This document shows positions 44,560 to 57,705 of a stretch of 64,000 nucleotides of DNA, in pieces. A program made the translations under genes and the position numbers. The first letter of the stretch is position 1. The number at the start of each line of letters is the position of its first letter. A model generated the notes under the pieces. The model saw nothing but the letters and a program-made list of their open reading frames with translations, was not told where the DNA came from and did not search any database. The DNA is from Rhyacichthys aspro (lineage: Eukaryota > Chordata > Actinopteri > Gobiiformes > Rhyacichthyidae). The DNA lies in contig CM072152.1 of assembly GCA_036850595.1 (NCBI GenBank), positions 23,015,179 through 23,079,178 on the forward strand, written 5' to 3'.

Positions 44560-46984
44560 TGATAATGCAAAGTGGCCTGGTTTTTAATCATGACTCAGTT
44601 TGCTTCATGCACTTCGTTTGCTCCATGTTTCTCCAAGTTTTTGAAAAAAAAAAAAAAAAGCCAATTAAAGTGACAGCTGTTTGTCTGCTGCTAGCATTAT
44701 TTGACATCTCTTTTAGCTCGATGATTGATTGTAGTAAAGACTCTTTAATTACAATAATCCACACCACAAACAATGTGTTCCACTAAATCATACTGGGAAT
44801 TAGCATCACTAGCTAGCAACCACTTTGTCTCTGTCCTATTTGATATTTAAATGGGCGACCTCATATTTCTTTGGTCCACTGTCCATCTACTGTCTATGCT
44901 CATGAGTGTGTGGCTCCATTTAATTTATTTTACTTATCTGTTGCTTTCACCAAATATGCCATTCTTGTTTTTTCTTTGTATTATTCAAAGTTAATGCCTT
45001 ATTTAGCGAATATGTTTTGTATAGAGGCTCTGTTACATATAGCTACATTTACCTGTGTTGGTCACTTATGTGTAATGTGTCTCCAGAAGCTGGCAGTAAT
45101 GCGAAGGTACCACTGTCCAAATCAGTTGAAGTCAATCATTGTCCCTTAAAGCACAAACAGTTAAAGAAATGACTGTTTCTTCTGAGTGCCTCAAAAAAGA
45201 CCTTACTTTTCTTTACATTGGCTTCGATTCAATCCACAGTGTAAGTCCGTGTCATTGGGCCATTTCTACATTCAAACATTAGGATTTGTTGGATTTCTTT
45301 ATCCATTATAATGCTATGCCTTTTTCTTAAAACTTGGGTTTCTTTTAAAATAGTCAAAGTAATATTTTAACCAATTATTTTAGTCATGATAACATTGAAC
45401 TATGGCTTTTCACTTTCTCTGGTTTCCTTTGACAAGACAAGCATTTACATCATAAAACCGTTTTAGAAGAAGATTTTTTTGGACAAAACTCACTCTAACT
45501 TTACGCTGAAACTAAACTCATATAGTTTTAGGTTTATACACAGAAACTCTACTTAAAAAAGGCCCAAATTGAAAGTCAAGTCTTATCAAGCTTATCTCAT
45601 AATTAAACCCTATTTGCTCTTTGGACAGGTCTTTTTTTAAACTTTGGTAGCTGCTGTAAGTTTTACAATATGAGACATTGACAGGACTTTAGCAAACTTT
45701 TAGATGGAACATATTCAAAACCTATTGTCTTTTATCTGTTGCAAACAATGCACCTCAAAAAACAGCTAAAAAATTTAAATGACGAGAGTTTTTTCTTCTC
45801 ACTGTTTGGGACGTTTTCAAATTCTGTCTACTGCACCTTTAAGACAAGAAAGCAATGTAGTTTTACAATTTTTTTGGGAAATCTTCCCATTTACCAACAC
45901 TGTCCACAGAACTCAATTCAAAAATTACACTTAGAGTTCCTAATTTGTCCATTCACACAGTTTCACAGATTGTTGTAATGTAAAGGTCTCTAAAAAAACA
46001 CATTTTCAGGACCATTTCTCAACATTATATCTTTGTATTCAAGCTGAACCACGAAGAAAATGCACAAAATATGTCTCATTAACAGAAAGTAAAATGTTAT
46101 CATGACTAAAATGAATATTGGATGAAATATTAGAGTGACTTCATTTTACTAGAATTCAATTGTAAGAATAGACACAATGTATGTATCCAGATCTCAAGCA
46201 GATTTACTTCAGCAGATTTCACACAAAATGGTCCATTCAATCAAAAGATAAAGACAGTTGTTCAGTGCACGGTTAAATCCAGTCTCCATCAAACATCTTT
46301 CTCATTTTTAGACGCTCCGTTCTCCGTTTCTGGCTCGTGGTAAAACTTGAAACGTAGAAGCAGGACGTGACTCGGGTTCGAAGCCGGTCACAGATCGAGT
46401 CGTCGTTGGGTCTCGTCACACCATGCCTTTCTTTGACAGTGTTTGTTTCTGTTTCATTGAAGTCTTTTTGAAATGTCTTCAGAGCGGTCACCTCAAAATG
46501 TTGTAAACGTTGATCTCTTCTCATAAATAATGTATTTATTGTACAGTTCTTGTCTTTACATTGTTGTCTCATGACTGACTAAAGGCTGGCTTTGTTACTC
46601 CTCAAAAACAAAAAGCATTTGGTTCACATGGACTTTCTGTGTTTCTTTCACTTCCAAGATTTAATGCTACCCTTTTGACATAGATTTGTATATGTTGGGT
46701 TATTTTAATATTAGCTTAAAATGTAAATACCTTACATAGAGTTCCAAACATTCCTTTTAGTTTAGTTTAGAGTCTGTTTTAATGCCAAAGGAAATGGGAA
46801 AAAACAGCACTATATGGAATAAAACAGCACCTTCGTAGCAGTTCCTTCATTCACCTTCAAAAGGAAATGTGGCTGCACAAATCTAACAGAGGTTTGTGAT
46901 CTTAAAGTTGCTGATGTGGCCTTGTTGGAGAGTTTAGGGTCCCGTTCATGAGAGAGGGAAGGATGGGTCGATGGAAGGGACTGA
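44560..46984. other. Intergenic, no supported gene
   Basis: AT-rich sequence with a 15-base A run at 44645-44659. Open frames here are short, lack splice context and have no family resemblance. Nothing further is supported. Confidence 0.5.
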
Positions 46985-47215
46985 TCGATGTCCTCGGTAA
47001 TGCTCCGGGCCCTTGTGGTGGTTTAAATTTACGTTCCTGTTCTCACCAAATGTCTTGAGTAATGGCTTTAGTCTGAAAAGGTTCATGTGTCTGTTCTGGG
47101 TGGCCTCTGGTCCCTCCCTGGACGGAGCAGGGCTGGGAGCAGGAGGAAGTGTCTGGGGAGGGACAAGTCTGGGCTCAGAGTCCTGTCCCCTTGACCTGGC
47201 CTCGAATAAGAAAAC
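46985..47215 (+). mobile_element. LINE-type 3' fragment
   Basis: gggagcaggaggaagtgtct, ggggagggacaagtctgggc and tggcctctggtccc follow the same word order as the antisense copy at 10965-11145. On the minus strand it gives an open frame of 124 codons (46946-47320), which is a by-product of the repeat. Confidence 0.5.
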
Positions 47216-49790
47216 AAGAGAGGTCAAATCTACTGTAGATTTATAGAAATGTTGATATTCTAATCTGCATATTTCCTCCAAAACATTTTTATTTGAAGGA
47301 TTAATGGTTTTCAGACACATTTTAACATTTTATTCTTGCGACTGGTTTGAGTTCTTTCTGAGACCGTCTGTCTGCAAACATCATGTCGACATGTTCAGCA
47401 AAATTAGGTTAGGTCCCTGTTTGCAAAGTGCATGCTGGGAAATGATCCAGAAATCTAGAGATAAAAACAAAAGTCTGGAGATAAAACATTAGCTAAAATG
47501 CTTTATGTAATAATATATTTCACATGAATCCTAGTCTTCAATAAGAGCAGTGTTACTTCTGAGCCAGTAATATTGAATAACATTGTTAGTGAAATATCAG
47601 ATGAAAACAGTTCCAATAAGAGTGGTTTGTGTCCTAAACTTGTCTGGAGGGTGTCTTTAAGTGACTCATGAGGGATTTATTTTGTGTTTTTGGCTGCATC
47701 TTCGACATGAAACAGATCTGCAGCAGCAATAGCATCCGTATGTTAAACAAGGACGGCTAATAAATGCTTGTTTCATTCGATTTCTAACACGAAGCCTTCA
47801 GAGAAGCCAAAGACTCACGCAAACACAGAGTGGAGTTAAGTAAAGTAAAGGTTTTACTCTTGTGCTGTTTTAACACTTCAATCTTCAAGTCACAAATGTA
47901 AGAAATTAAGCATTTAATGAATATTAAAAAGCACGTAAACTTGTGTAACATGGCTGCAGCATCAAAATATACATCTGTAGGAAAAATACATTCAGTTTTT
48001 TTGGAATACAATCCCATTTTACACATTGATAAATATACAAGATGTTTGTAAGGCCATGCATCAACAATCTTTAAACTGTTCATGTTACAGCCTTAATATA
48101 AATCCCACAGATTTTACTTACATACACAAAGTATATATTAAAACATACAGATATTAGTCAGGTTCCAGGAAATAAGGCTTAAACAGAATTTGAATAAGTG
48201 TCAATGAATGGACAACGACTTATCCAAAACGCCACAATAAAATAACATGGCACAGATTTCCATTTGTTCAGAAGAAGCTGCTGCCATTCATAATCATTTC
48301 TATTTTTTCACATCTTTCAAACAATCAACATGAGATTAAACAAAGCAACAGACAGGGCACAGTTCTCATCTGGGTTATACACAACACAACTCCAACTTGA
48401 ATTAGACACAGATTAAACTATCTCTGAATGCAACTGGATAAACATAAAACATTCAGGAGCAGAGCATAAACTGGACTGATATCATTTGAAAACATACAAC
48501 CATCAGAGAAACAAAACAATGCACAAGCCTTTCCTAATTTTACATTTGTGTTAATCAGAATCTAACAGAGGTAATAGTCTGTAAAATAAGGAAGTGTAAT
48601 GTCAATGTTAAAGTTCAGTCGTACAGAAATGATAACTAGTTTACATTTCTAGTAAATTCTTAGTCTTTTATGTCTTTTTTTAACCACTTAAATCAACAAT
48701 CAACACTCAGCTTTTCCAGTTTTAATCCACATAAAAGCGAGTTCATCATGTCTCTTTTCTGTGCTCACAATCATCAGGTTTAGACCAACACAATGAGTAT
48801 TTCTCAAAGGTTTCAAGAAAGAAAGATCTGCTCCTCCAAACTGTAACGTCACTGACGTCATCGACTCACGAAGACCCCACACGACCCCGCTCCCAAACTC
48901 CCGAACAATCACTTTAACTTGGATCCTGAAGACAAATATAATTGCACGCACACTCCCAGTTTCCATTGCCTCTGAGCAGAATATAGACGTATTCTTGGCT
49001 TTGGAGGTAAAAGCTGTCAATTCATGTTTATTCAAAAGACAGCGCCTTATTTCTTATGTGTGTGATTGAAAGATGTTTGGCTCCAAGTGTCTGGACTCAC
49101 CATTTAAGACCACATCTTTTATCTACAATACACATGGCTTTTTTATTGCTTCTTTGAAATGTTGAAATGCCTCTAGTGGGCATATGATTGTAGTTTTAAA
49201 CAGTCTTTGAACCATTTTTATAAACGCAAAGTAAAACGGTCTATTTCTATGTTTCTGAAGACGACAAAATGCTCAGATTGTCGACGTTACAGGTGTTTTT
49301 TTTTAACTTCTTTTCCAATCAAACACGTATCTGTTAGTCGTGAGCTGACAGAGTTATGTCTCTTGGAAGGTACATGTTGTATTAACCCGATTTAAAAGTG
49401 CAGTGTGTGGTGTTGAAATTATAGAGTGTAATTCCACATCCACAGATCTAGGACGCCTACGGTAGCTCTGCAGGGACAAACCCAATAGAAATAGGTCCAA
49501 TTATGACTTTAATTTAAAAACACAGTCATTTTAGTTCATTTAATGTCCTTAGCTTTGGTGCAAGTGCTCATTTTGTCCTCTCTGGGCAGATGTAGGAATA
49601 TTTTACGATAAAAAAGTGATGAAAATGTGTCTAAAAGTGTTACTGCAGCTGCCATTACTGTGTTATTATGTATTTTAGTTATTTGCATGCATCAATGGAG
49701 TTGAGCCATTAGCTTGAATTGTCTCAACCCTATCCAGAGATGTTTATTTTCCAGACACTAGGAGCTAAACATCTATTCGTGCCCCAAATT
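47216..49790. other. Intergenic, no supported gene
   Basis: AT-rich unique-looking sequence. No open frame has coding texture on either strand and I recognise no RNA gene. Confidence 0.45.
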
Positions 49791-49794
49791 AGCC

Positions 49795-49835
49795 CCAAAT
49801 TAGGCCCAAAGCTGCTGGGATAGGCTCCAGTCACC
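49795..49835 (+). repeat. Short 'gctgggataggctccagtc' repeat fragment
   Basis: A short piece of the repeat found at 18830-18925 (sense) and 12305-12420 (antisense). Confidence 0.5.
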
Positions 49836-50110
49836 AGCGAGTACATGCAAGTACATTCAAATAAAAGTGAGACCACATAATGCAGAAGTATTTTCATCGA
49901 GTATTGTTTCTTTATGAGAGCCTCGATCGTGGGATTTTCAAACAAAAAACGGGGTTTGTGGAGTTTTCAAAAGTCAAAATGAAGTGAACAAGGCTCGAGT
50001 CGTGTTGCTTGTTCAAACTGAATTGCTTCTGGTGAACAGTTGTATGTTTCAATAAGGTTTTACAGGTTAAATGTATAAACTCTAGGCTGGGTCTTGTGTT
50101 CGTGTTGTTC

Positions 50111-50241
50111 TCAGGGATGTTGGCTCAGTCCGGGGCTTGACGTCGTCCCGTTTGTTGAGAAGCCCGTCGAAGCCAGAGCCAGCGTCCGTAGTCGCTTCCT
50201 CTCCTTCTTTTTACCGAGACCTTTTCTATTATTTCTTTTTT
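50111..50241 (-). other. Doubtful minus-strand terminal coding exon
   Basis: On the minus strand a strong acceptor (tgtgtttttgttttgcag) is followed by 131 nt. One phase reads a basic stretch, KRNNRKGLGKKKERKRLRTL, then ALASTGFSTNGTTSSPGLSQ and a stop. The basic tail recalls secreted growth factors or hormones, but I cannot identify it and found no partner exons. GC content is higher than in the flanks. It may be chance. Confidence 0.2.
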
Positions 50242-50944
50242 CTGCAAAACAAAAACACAGTGAGATCCGTTATTGGGACATGTTTTGTGCGCAAATCGAC
50301 ATTTCAGTGAGAACTTTACGCATTCATTTTTTGCTCATAACTGAACTGTTCCTCACTGTCTGAATGTGTAGGTCTAAAGTCTGTTTCCATACGAAATATA
50401 TAGCCACATAAATCCTAGTTTCGACTTTACCATATACCTTGAATCCTATAAAACTGTCCAGGATCAGAAAGTGTGTAGTTTATGGACAGTAGATTAACAG
50501 GCTTCCACTGAGAAACAGGGTTTAAACAGATGCTCCCCGTTTGACCAGAGAACCATAAACTACCACACACAAAAAAGGAATAAAATAAAGTGTCAAATGA
50601 TGATTCTCTCCAACATTTCAGGAACAGAAGATGAGAAAAACGTGTGAACGAGAGCCGAGAATGAACACTGATAGAAAGCTTCTTCACACATTCAGTACCG
50701 TTCGGGTGTTTGGACGTTTCAGATTCAGAGAAATGACTTGTGAACGGACGCAGCGCTGGACTCGACGACTTGTTGATAAGAGTCTGAAGCATTCACAGAA
50801 AACGTTCACAACTATTTAAACTCTCTGTCGGGACCACACAGTTTGTCTCGAATTGATCGTTTCTGGCGTTTTTTTTGTTGTTGTAAACTGCACACATTAC
50901 ACTAACGTCTGAATCGTGTGAGAATAATGCTTCCTCGTTTGGGT

Positions 50945-51040
50945 TTGGGAGATTGGAAGCAACTCAGGTCTCAGCGGTGGTCCTGAGCCCAGATAAATGG
51001 AGAAGGCTGCTTTAGGAAGGGCATCTGGGGTAAAAAAAAC
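50945..51040 (+). repeat. LINE-type repeat fragment ('ggaagggcatctgg')
   Basis: tggtcctgagcccagataaa, tggagaaggctgctttagga and agggcatctggggtaaaaa follow the word order of a common fish LINE end. It is a short fragment. Confidence 0.5.
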
Positions 51041-53099
51041 AAGCTACTCTGTGTGTATTCCTATTATATGGTACGTAACTTTACCTGGCATCTCTTTTAG
51101 TCATGGCCGCGCACCAGACGATGACACGGGTGAAATATAACTTGTATGCCCATCAAATCTACGTTATGGGTACATTTTGTTGGTTTTTTTCATCAGTGGG
51201 TTTTGTTTGGTTTGTTTAAGCTGCTGCAGAAAACACAAGCCAAGACCTAAAAGATGCAGACTCAAAGTAAAAGCTTAAAAAGATGAAAAATTTGAAAAAA
51301 CGGGAGGCATGTTTTCAGGTATTTTTCTTCTCTGCATTTGGTAGTTTATATATGTGTAAAAAAGGGTTTATTGAAGAAAATGCTGCTGTTTTTTGGTATT
51401 CCTGGACACTTCCCTTTTACACTTTCTCTGTCGACAAGTCAACTCCAAGTTTTAGAATCAGTTCCTTCTTGTTTCAACAATCATAAAGATCTGCTCCAGT
51501 TTCTGTCTTATCGAGGTATTTCATCTTTTACACAAAGTTTGAGGAATCAGTCAAAGTTACTCCAGTGAAGTATCTTTATAAATGTGAAAACTATCCAGCT
51601 TTTACTCTGATGAGGTTCAAATATCACAATTTACAATCTTTAATGTGATTTTGGCATATTACAGAACCTTCTATTCATTTCTATTGATTGTGCAGAGTGT
51701 CTTTTGTTTATTGTGACTATAAATAATGCACCAAAAGTGTAGTGTAGAGTATGTAAATCTGGAAGCACTTTCTAAACTTCTGATCCAGACTGCACTGGCT
51801 CTAAACTCAGGAGAATAAGTGTTTTTTATATTTCACAATGCATCTTGACATATCGTGTTTAATCGTATCCTTATATCTGCCGTAGTTGTCTCATTCTGTT
51901 AAAGGGGCTTTTAACTGAGACACAAATGTGCTTTTGATGTTCCCTGAAGGCACTGAACTGGGTTTCAGTGTTTTGGCTTCAGTTTGAAAAAAGTGGAATC
52001 GTTTTCTGTAAAATACTGCTCTGAGTGTGATTTAGTGGTTGGTTGGACATCAGAGAGTCAAACCAAACGCAGACAGAAAAGACAATAGAAGATAGGGTTC
52101 CCTCTTTAGTCAAACGTCCAATTAGGCTTTACACGTCACCACTTTACAGCGCCGTCTTTTTAAATGCAGACGTGACGATTTGTGATGGTTTTGAAGGAAC
52201 GTAGGACTTTCTTTTGGAGTATGAGTTGTCTCCGTTATGAGTTTACACGGTCTATTAAATGTGTTCATGGTCCACAGGGAATATTGTTATTATACTGCAC
52301 CTTTGTCTCATAATTGACAGAGGAGTTTTGTCTTTTTGATCATCCTGTCAGATAATGGTCTCTCAAACAAGAAAAAGCTGACAGCATGGACGCAAAACTT
52401 CAGTAAATGCAGATTAAATCCTTAATGGAAACATGACTGTCACAGATTTGTATGGAGCATCGTGAGACCTTAAAACGATCGTACCTAAGAACAATTTTTC
52501 AACACCACAAAGAGGAAGTAATGTGTAAATAGTGCCCTTTTCACTCTTGTCAGAACAGATTTATCATGGGCCTGAAATTTCACAGGGTCCAACTCAAATA
52601 TGAAGAAGAAAAAAGGGCCTAATATGTTAACATCTGGCCAACATTCATTTATCTTTCAGATCCTAGTCTCTGGTTCTGATTACAGTCCATAGTAAGCTTG
52701 TCTGGACGGTGTGTGGTATTGGGGTATTTAGACACATAAAAGCTCTCAAAGTATGTAACTGCACATATTAGAGAGAAATTTCAAACCAAATTTATTTTTA
52801 TGTGTCTAATGTAGGCTACTTTACAAAGATGACCTCAGGCGTCTTACCTGCAGTACCTCTCCAGACCTCCAGGGGGAGCCAGTTTCAGAACAACTTGGGA
52901 TCACTTGAGCTTGAAGGACGCTCTGTACCTAACACTATCTCTGTTTTATACAGATGTGGTTATAAAAAGTAAAGTAAACTATAAAGTCTGGTGATTTCTA
53001 TTAATTTACAAAATACAAAGTGAAAGAACAGAAGATAAATCTAAATTAAATCAATATTTGGTCTGACTTTGACCTCAAAACATCAACAGTTTGAGCAGT
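51041..53099. other. Intergenic, no supported gene
   Basis: AT-rich sequence with a possible repeat piece at 52850-52910 (gcagtacctctccagacctc). No coding or RNA gene is recognised. Confidence 0.45.
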
Positions 53100-53112
53100 T
53101 CCTTTGTCTCGG

Positions 53113-53575
53113 TTTGAGAAGGATCTGGACTAAACCAGACCATGTAATCCCAGACAAAACCAGACCAGACTGGACTAAACCAGACCATGTAATCCCAGAC
53201 AAACCCAGACCAATCTGGACTAAACTAGACCATGTAATCCCAGACAAAACCAGGACAAACTAGACTAAACCAGACCATGTAATCCCAGACAAAACCAGGA
53301 CAAACTAGACTAAACCAGACCATGTAATCCCAGACAAAACCAGACCAAACTGGACTAAACCAGACCATGTAATCCCAGACAAAACCAGGACAAACTAGAC
53401 TAAACCAGACCATGTAATCCCAGACAAAACCAGACCAAACTGGACTAAACCAGACCATGTAATCCCAGACAAAACCAGACCAAACTGGACTAAACCAGAC
53501 CATGTAATCCCAGACAAAACCAGACCAAACTGGACTAAACCAGACCATGTAATCCCAGACTGGTCCAGGCCAAAC
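53113..53575. repeat. 45-bp minisatellite, about 10 copies
   Basis: The unit is gtaatcccagacaaaaccag followed by accaaactggactaaaccag and accat, 45 bp in all, repeated head to tail with few differences. Because 45 bp is 15 codons, the minus strand stays open for 107 codons (53225-53548) as MVWFSPVWSGFVWDY repeats. I take this as a by-product. Confidence 0.95.
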
Positions 53576-55805
53576 TCCATGATGTTGGGATCAGAGTTAC
53601 TCCATCACTTCAGGAGCACTCCTTGTTTTGGGATCGCTCTAAAAATGGATGTTTTTTGACTTTTTTCCAATTGATTAAAAACAAACAAAAACTAAAGACT
53701 TTAACTGTATATTGTTGACAGCATCTTTACACTAGTACTCTACATAGAATGGAGACACAATGGCCAACACTTATAAAGATAAATGCATGCACAGACGCTA
53801 GAAACACAGCATTTGAAGCATCTCCAATTTAAACCCACTGTGAAAAACTATGACTCAAGTATAAATTTCCTTTCCTCAATCAATAACCACCATTTTGTAC
53901 TGTTCTCTGGGACACAACAGACAGTATAGACACCATTTCTGTCGCGACTCCATCCAGAGGCTCCATTGAGGTGACTATTGCTGCGTTTTTCTGGAGGAGA
54001 ATTCCCGCCTTTAAAGCCCCTTTCTCCCGGCTCATTTAGGGATTTATGGTAATGGTTAAAACAAAGCAGCTCTGACAGAAATGAGATGCAGACAGAGGGT
54101 TTCTCAGACGGTCACTCCAATCCTTCAAAAGGATTTCCATTATAACGCCAATTTAAAGCGACGGGTTTCTTTTGCAGCCACTTGAAACATCACAGTGCGT
54201 TATTTTGAATCGTCATGCAGAAAGAAGTCAGTCAAATGTATAAGAGTTTGTGTGAAAAGTTTATTCTCGATTATTTTAAAGATAATTTTCCATCTGGACT
54301 TTTATATCTTTGTGACCTCCATGATCTCACTGTTGTTTTGAGTTAATAATAATCTAGAATAAAGTTGAACTGAACTCCCTGTAGTTAATTCTGACGTGAT
54401 TAAAGAGGCTGACTGTAAGTATATCGCAGTAAAACACAAGACATTACAAAAACCGAGTCAGTGATGAAGGCCTGAGGATCTTCAAGAGAAGCTCCCTGCA
54501 GAGAAAAAGAGCTCCCAAACCCAAGCCTTAAGTGATGTTGAAAGAGTTATGGCTTCTTTTAGCTCATCCCGTCCAAAAACATATGGAAGATCTGCCCAAA
54601 TTACCTCAGAGACAGAGAATATACACATGGTCTTTTAGTGTTTCGTGATGAGCGGCGCACATCCGTCAGTCGGAGATAGTTTTCGTCAGAAGCAGCCATC
54701 GCATGCAGCTTTTAAACCAAGGCATAAAGAAAACATAGGAAATAAGATGGCTCCCGAGACTAGAAAAATATCTTCGTAAATACTGCATAAACCTATTTAT
54801 TTGTGCAATTTTTGAGCAACAGATCTATTTGCACTCTTTATTCAAAACCTTATTCTGTTCTGTTACTGATAATAATGTAGTTTTACTTGTTCCTATAACT
54901 CATGATAACATGTTCTTTTCTCACGAGCTTTGAAAACTCTCTGTCTCTAAATAGGCCATTTTGTTTTAATAAAGTGTAAACAGTGGACAGTGGTCGATTG
55001 TGGATTTTATTTTCTGTACAGGCAGTAATAATGACAGAGACCAGGCCTGCGTTCAGAGTCTTGATTTAATGATCTGATGACAAGAAACATGAATTCAGTT
55101 CAGTTAGGAACATGAGCTAGCACTTATCTGCAGCTACAAACTGAACAGGGTACATTAAGAGTCACAAATACTGCATTAAAATACATCACAGAACTGAATA
55201 TTACAAATAATTGATTAGAATAAATAAGAAAAAATAGCCACTGAACTATTTTTGTGTCTTATTGTCTATAAACACTTACAATAAAATCACCACAAGTGTC
55301 AAAAAGAGTGCCATTATAAATATAGAAATCTTAATAATCAGAACCAGCTCGTTTATATATTTATGCTCAGGTAAATCCATGTTTATTAAAACCTTTAACC
55401 AGATCCTTAATTTTAAAAAACAGCCACTCTAACCATTTAAATACATGTAGCGTGAATATAGATGCAAACAATGATCAGTGCTCTTCAAAATAAAACCAAA
55501 ACTTAGATCTGACTAAAGTTAGTCCCACGTTTCTAATTTCAAATTGGGAATATCCCTTTAAAATTATTCATTTTTTATGAAGATACATTTATGAACCATA
55601 AAATATATATACAATAGAAAAAATAACATGAATGTATGGTTAAGCATAAAAATGAACTTAAGCGTCTAGAGCGATCCTTTAATGATAGAATGTACTTTTC
55701 ATAGGGATACTCTTAACTACACTAGGTCCAAACATGAAGAGAAACAGGACAGAAGCATCTGCAGTTTAACAGGTTACGGGTCTAAAGCCAAACTTTTATG
55801 ATAAG
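53576..55805. other. Intergenic; one enhancer-like block
   Basis: No gene is seen. The part at about 54040-54180 (ttatggtaatggttaaaaca to taacgccaatttaaagcgac) is repeat-free and has the texture of conserved non-coding DNA. The rest is AT-rich with nothing notable. Confidence 0.35.
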
Positions 55806-56060
55806 GATGAAATGGATGAGTGACCAAATGCATCAATATTAGGCTTTAACAATGACAACACATGCATATCCCTCTGGAAGTCAGGCCGAACATCCAACGA
55901 TCCATTTGAGGAGATTAGAGCGAAATCCAATCTGCTCCATCTGCATCTGGCTCCACAGCAACAAGCCTCTGAGTAAAGCCTAAGAGACGGGGGCCACAGA
56001 CACAGCTGGAGCTTCACACTGACAGAAAGCTGAATCCATCCAGCTGTTTGCATGTTATTG
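55806..56060. promoter_or_regulatory. Candidate conserved non-coding block with POU/SOX-like sites
   Basis: It contains ccaaatgcatcaatattagg, aacaatgacaacacatgcat and cagctgtttgcatgttattg: octamer-like TTTGCAT next to SOX-like ATTGTT cores, plus ATGCAT words. It has no repeat signature and no coding texture. A regulatory role is inferred. Confidence 0.3.
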
Positions 56061-56369
56061 TTGCCTCCGGTTAAAATCAGCAGAAAGTTACTTCCATGCT
56101 GGAGGTCGAGTCCCCAGTTGTTCCTTACAAGTCGGTTTCAGTGACTCAAGATGGTTTAAGTCTCGTGTCAGAGGCTGCAGTGATGAGACGCTGTGTTTAC
56201 TTCATACAATACCTTGTCTTTTTGTCTAAGAGGAAAAGCCTTTTGTGCCACGCCATTAAGCCGCACTGTCATCTGCCCTTGATTAGTAATGAGAGTATTC
56301 AGGCTTTAAAATCCCCTGATGTTTCCTCTCCTCGTCCCCCACATTGAATCACCCCGCTATTCTTCTTTC

Positions 56370-56560
56370 CATCCGTGTACCATCTTCCCTTTCGTCTAAT
56401 CTGCCCTTCATTAGAGACGCTGTCACAAAGGCTTTGATTTTGGAAGCTGTGCTGATGATTAGGAATTAAGACAGGCTGTCCTTAAATGCCTCTTCAATCA
56501 GGGCCATAAACAGAGACCAGTGTCGCTGGGTTAAAGCACATGGTACGCTTTGAACGCTCA
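56370..56560. promoter_or_regulatory. Candidate conserved non-coding block with homeodomain/TCF-like sites
   Basis: tctgcccttcattagagacg, cacaaaggctttgattttgg and gctgatgattaggaattaag combine ATTA cores with ACAAAG/CTTTGAT TCF/SOX-type cores in repeat-free sequence. Regulatory role inferred; no conservation data are available here. Confidence 0.3.
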
Positions 56561-56884
56561 GGTGGCAGGTTCTTTTTACACAGATGAGACTGAGCTGGTT
56601 AAATGTCAAATATCGCTGGCGGCAGATTCAATGAGAAGAAGAATAACAAGTGCATGTAATTTGTGACCAATAAACAACAAATAACGTAATGTCATTTTAG
56701 GAGGCTCCCCTTTATTCACATTATGTAAGGTATTTTCCAATTGTACAGCCTGTTAACAAACTGGATCAACCAATTCACCGAATACATTTAAAACACATGC
56801 CGTTCTCACAAAGAAATGTGTTTATAACATATTTCACTTCATCACTTCAAAAACCTGAGAAGACTCGTCTCCTTTTGATTGGAT

Positions 56885-57046
56885 TTTGTCTCTGTTCATT
56901 TACGTTTTTTATTCATTGACGAAAATGTTGATATATTTCGTCAGAGTTCTCGTTCTCGTTTGTTACTTTTTATTTCGTTTTCGGACGCAAAAATATGTCG
57001 TTGACGAAAACTATGACGAAAATAATCATCAACAAAATTAACATTG
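56885..57046. mobile_element. Fragment of the 'acgaaaa' inverted-end element
   Basis: ttgacgaaaactatgacgaa, ttcggacgcaaaaatatgtc and caacaaaattaacattgatc match the right end of the element at 22088-22698. The left part is missing. Confidence 0.55.
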
Positions 57047-57089
57047 ATCAGAATGATGCAGTCCGTGCTGATGGGCTTTAGACGACATT

Positions 57090-57705
57090 TGAGTTAAACT
57101 GAGATGGATTAGATGGATTTAAATAGTTTTTAGATAGATTTGAACACATATTAGTCGAATTTGAACAGGTTTTAGATGGATTTGAACGGTTTTTAGTTGG
57201 ATTTGAACGGTTTTTAGTTGGATTTGAACAGGTTTTAAACAGTTTGGAACAGGTTTTAGTTGAATTTGAACAGTTTTTAGGTTTTAGTTCGACTTGAACA
57301 GTTTTTATATGGATTTAAATAGTTTTTAGATGGATTTGAACAGGTTTTAGTCGAATTTGAACAGTTTTTAGGTTTTAGTTCGACTTGAACAGTTTTTAGA
57401 TGGATTTTAACAGTTTTTAGTTGGATTTGAACAGGTTTTAAATAGATTGGAACAGGTTTTAGTAGGATTTGAACAGGTTTTAAACAGATTGGAACAGGTT
57501 TTAGTAGGATTTGAACAGTTTTTAGATGGATTTCAACAGCTTTTAGTTGGATTTGAACACATTTTAGGAGGATTTCAACATTTTTTTGTTGGATTTGACC
57601 AGGATTTAATTAGATTTGAACAGGGAGTAATTGGATTTTAATCCAATTAAAACCTAGTGCAAAAAATATCTCCTACTAAATGTATTGAAGGGCCATTTAC
57701 TGTGG
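57090..57705 (+). mobile_element. hAT-like MITE with 21-bp repeats, both ends truncated
   Basis: About 25 units of gttttagttggatttgaaca are followed by the family tail ccaattaaaacctagtgcaa and tgtattgaagggccattta. Terminal inverted repeats are lost on both sides. The array gives a plus-strand open frame of GFEQVLV heptads, judged spurious. Confidence 0.75.

Noticed and set aside
46946..47320. 124-codon minus-strand open frame with a plausible acceptor at 47201
   Set aside because: Its GC-rich core (47100-47200) follows the word order of a dispersed LINE tail that also occurs at 10965-11145, so it is repeat-derived.
53225..53548. 107-codon minus-strand open frame with a 15-residue repeat
   Set aside because: The 45-bp minisatellite is a multiple of three; no non-repeat coding context or splice sites.
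57447..57641. Plus-strand open frame of GFEQVLV repeats
   Set aside because: By-product of the 21-bp array in the truncated MITE.
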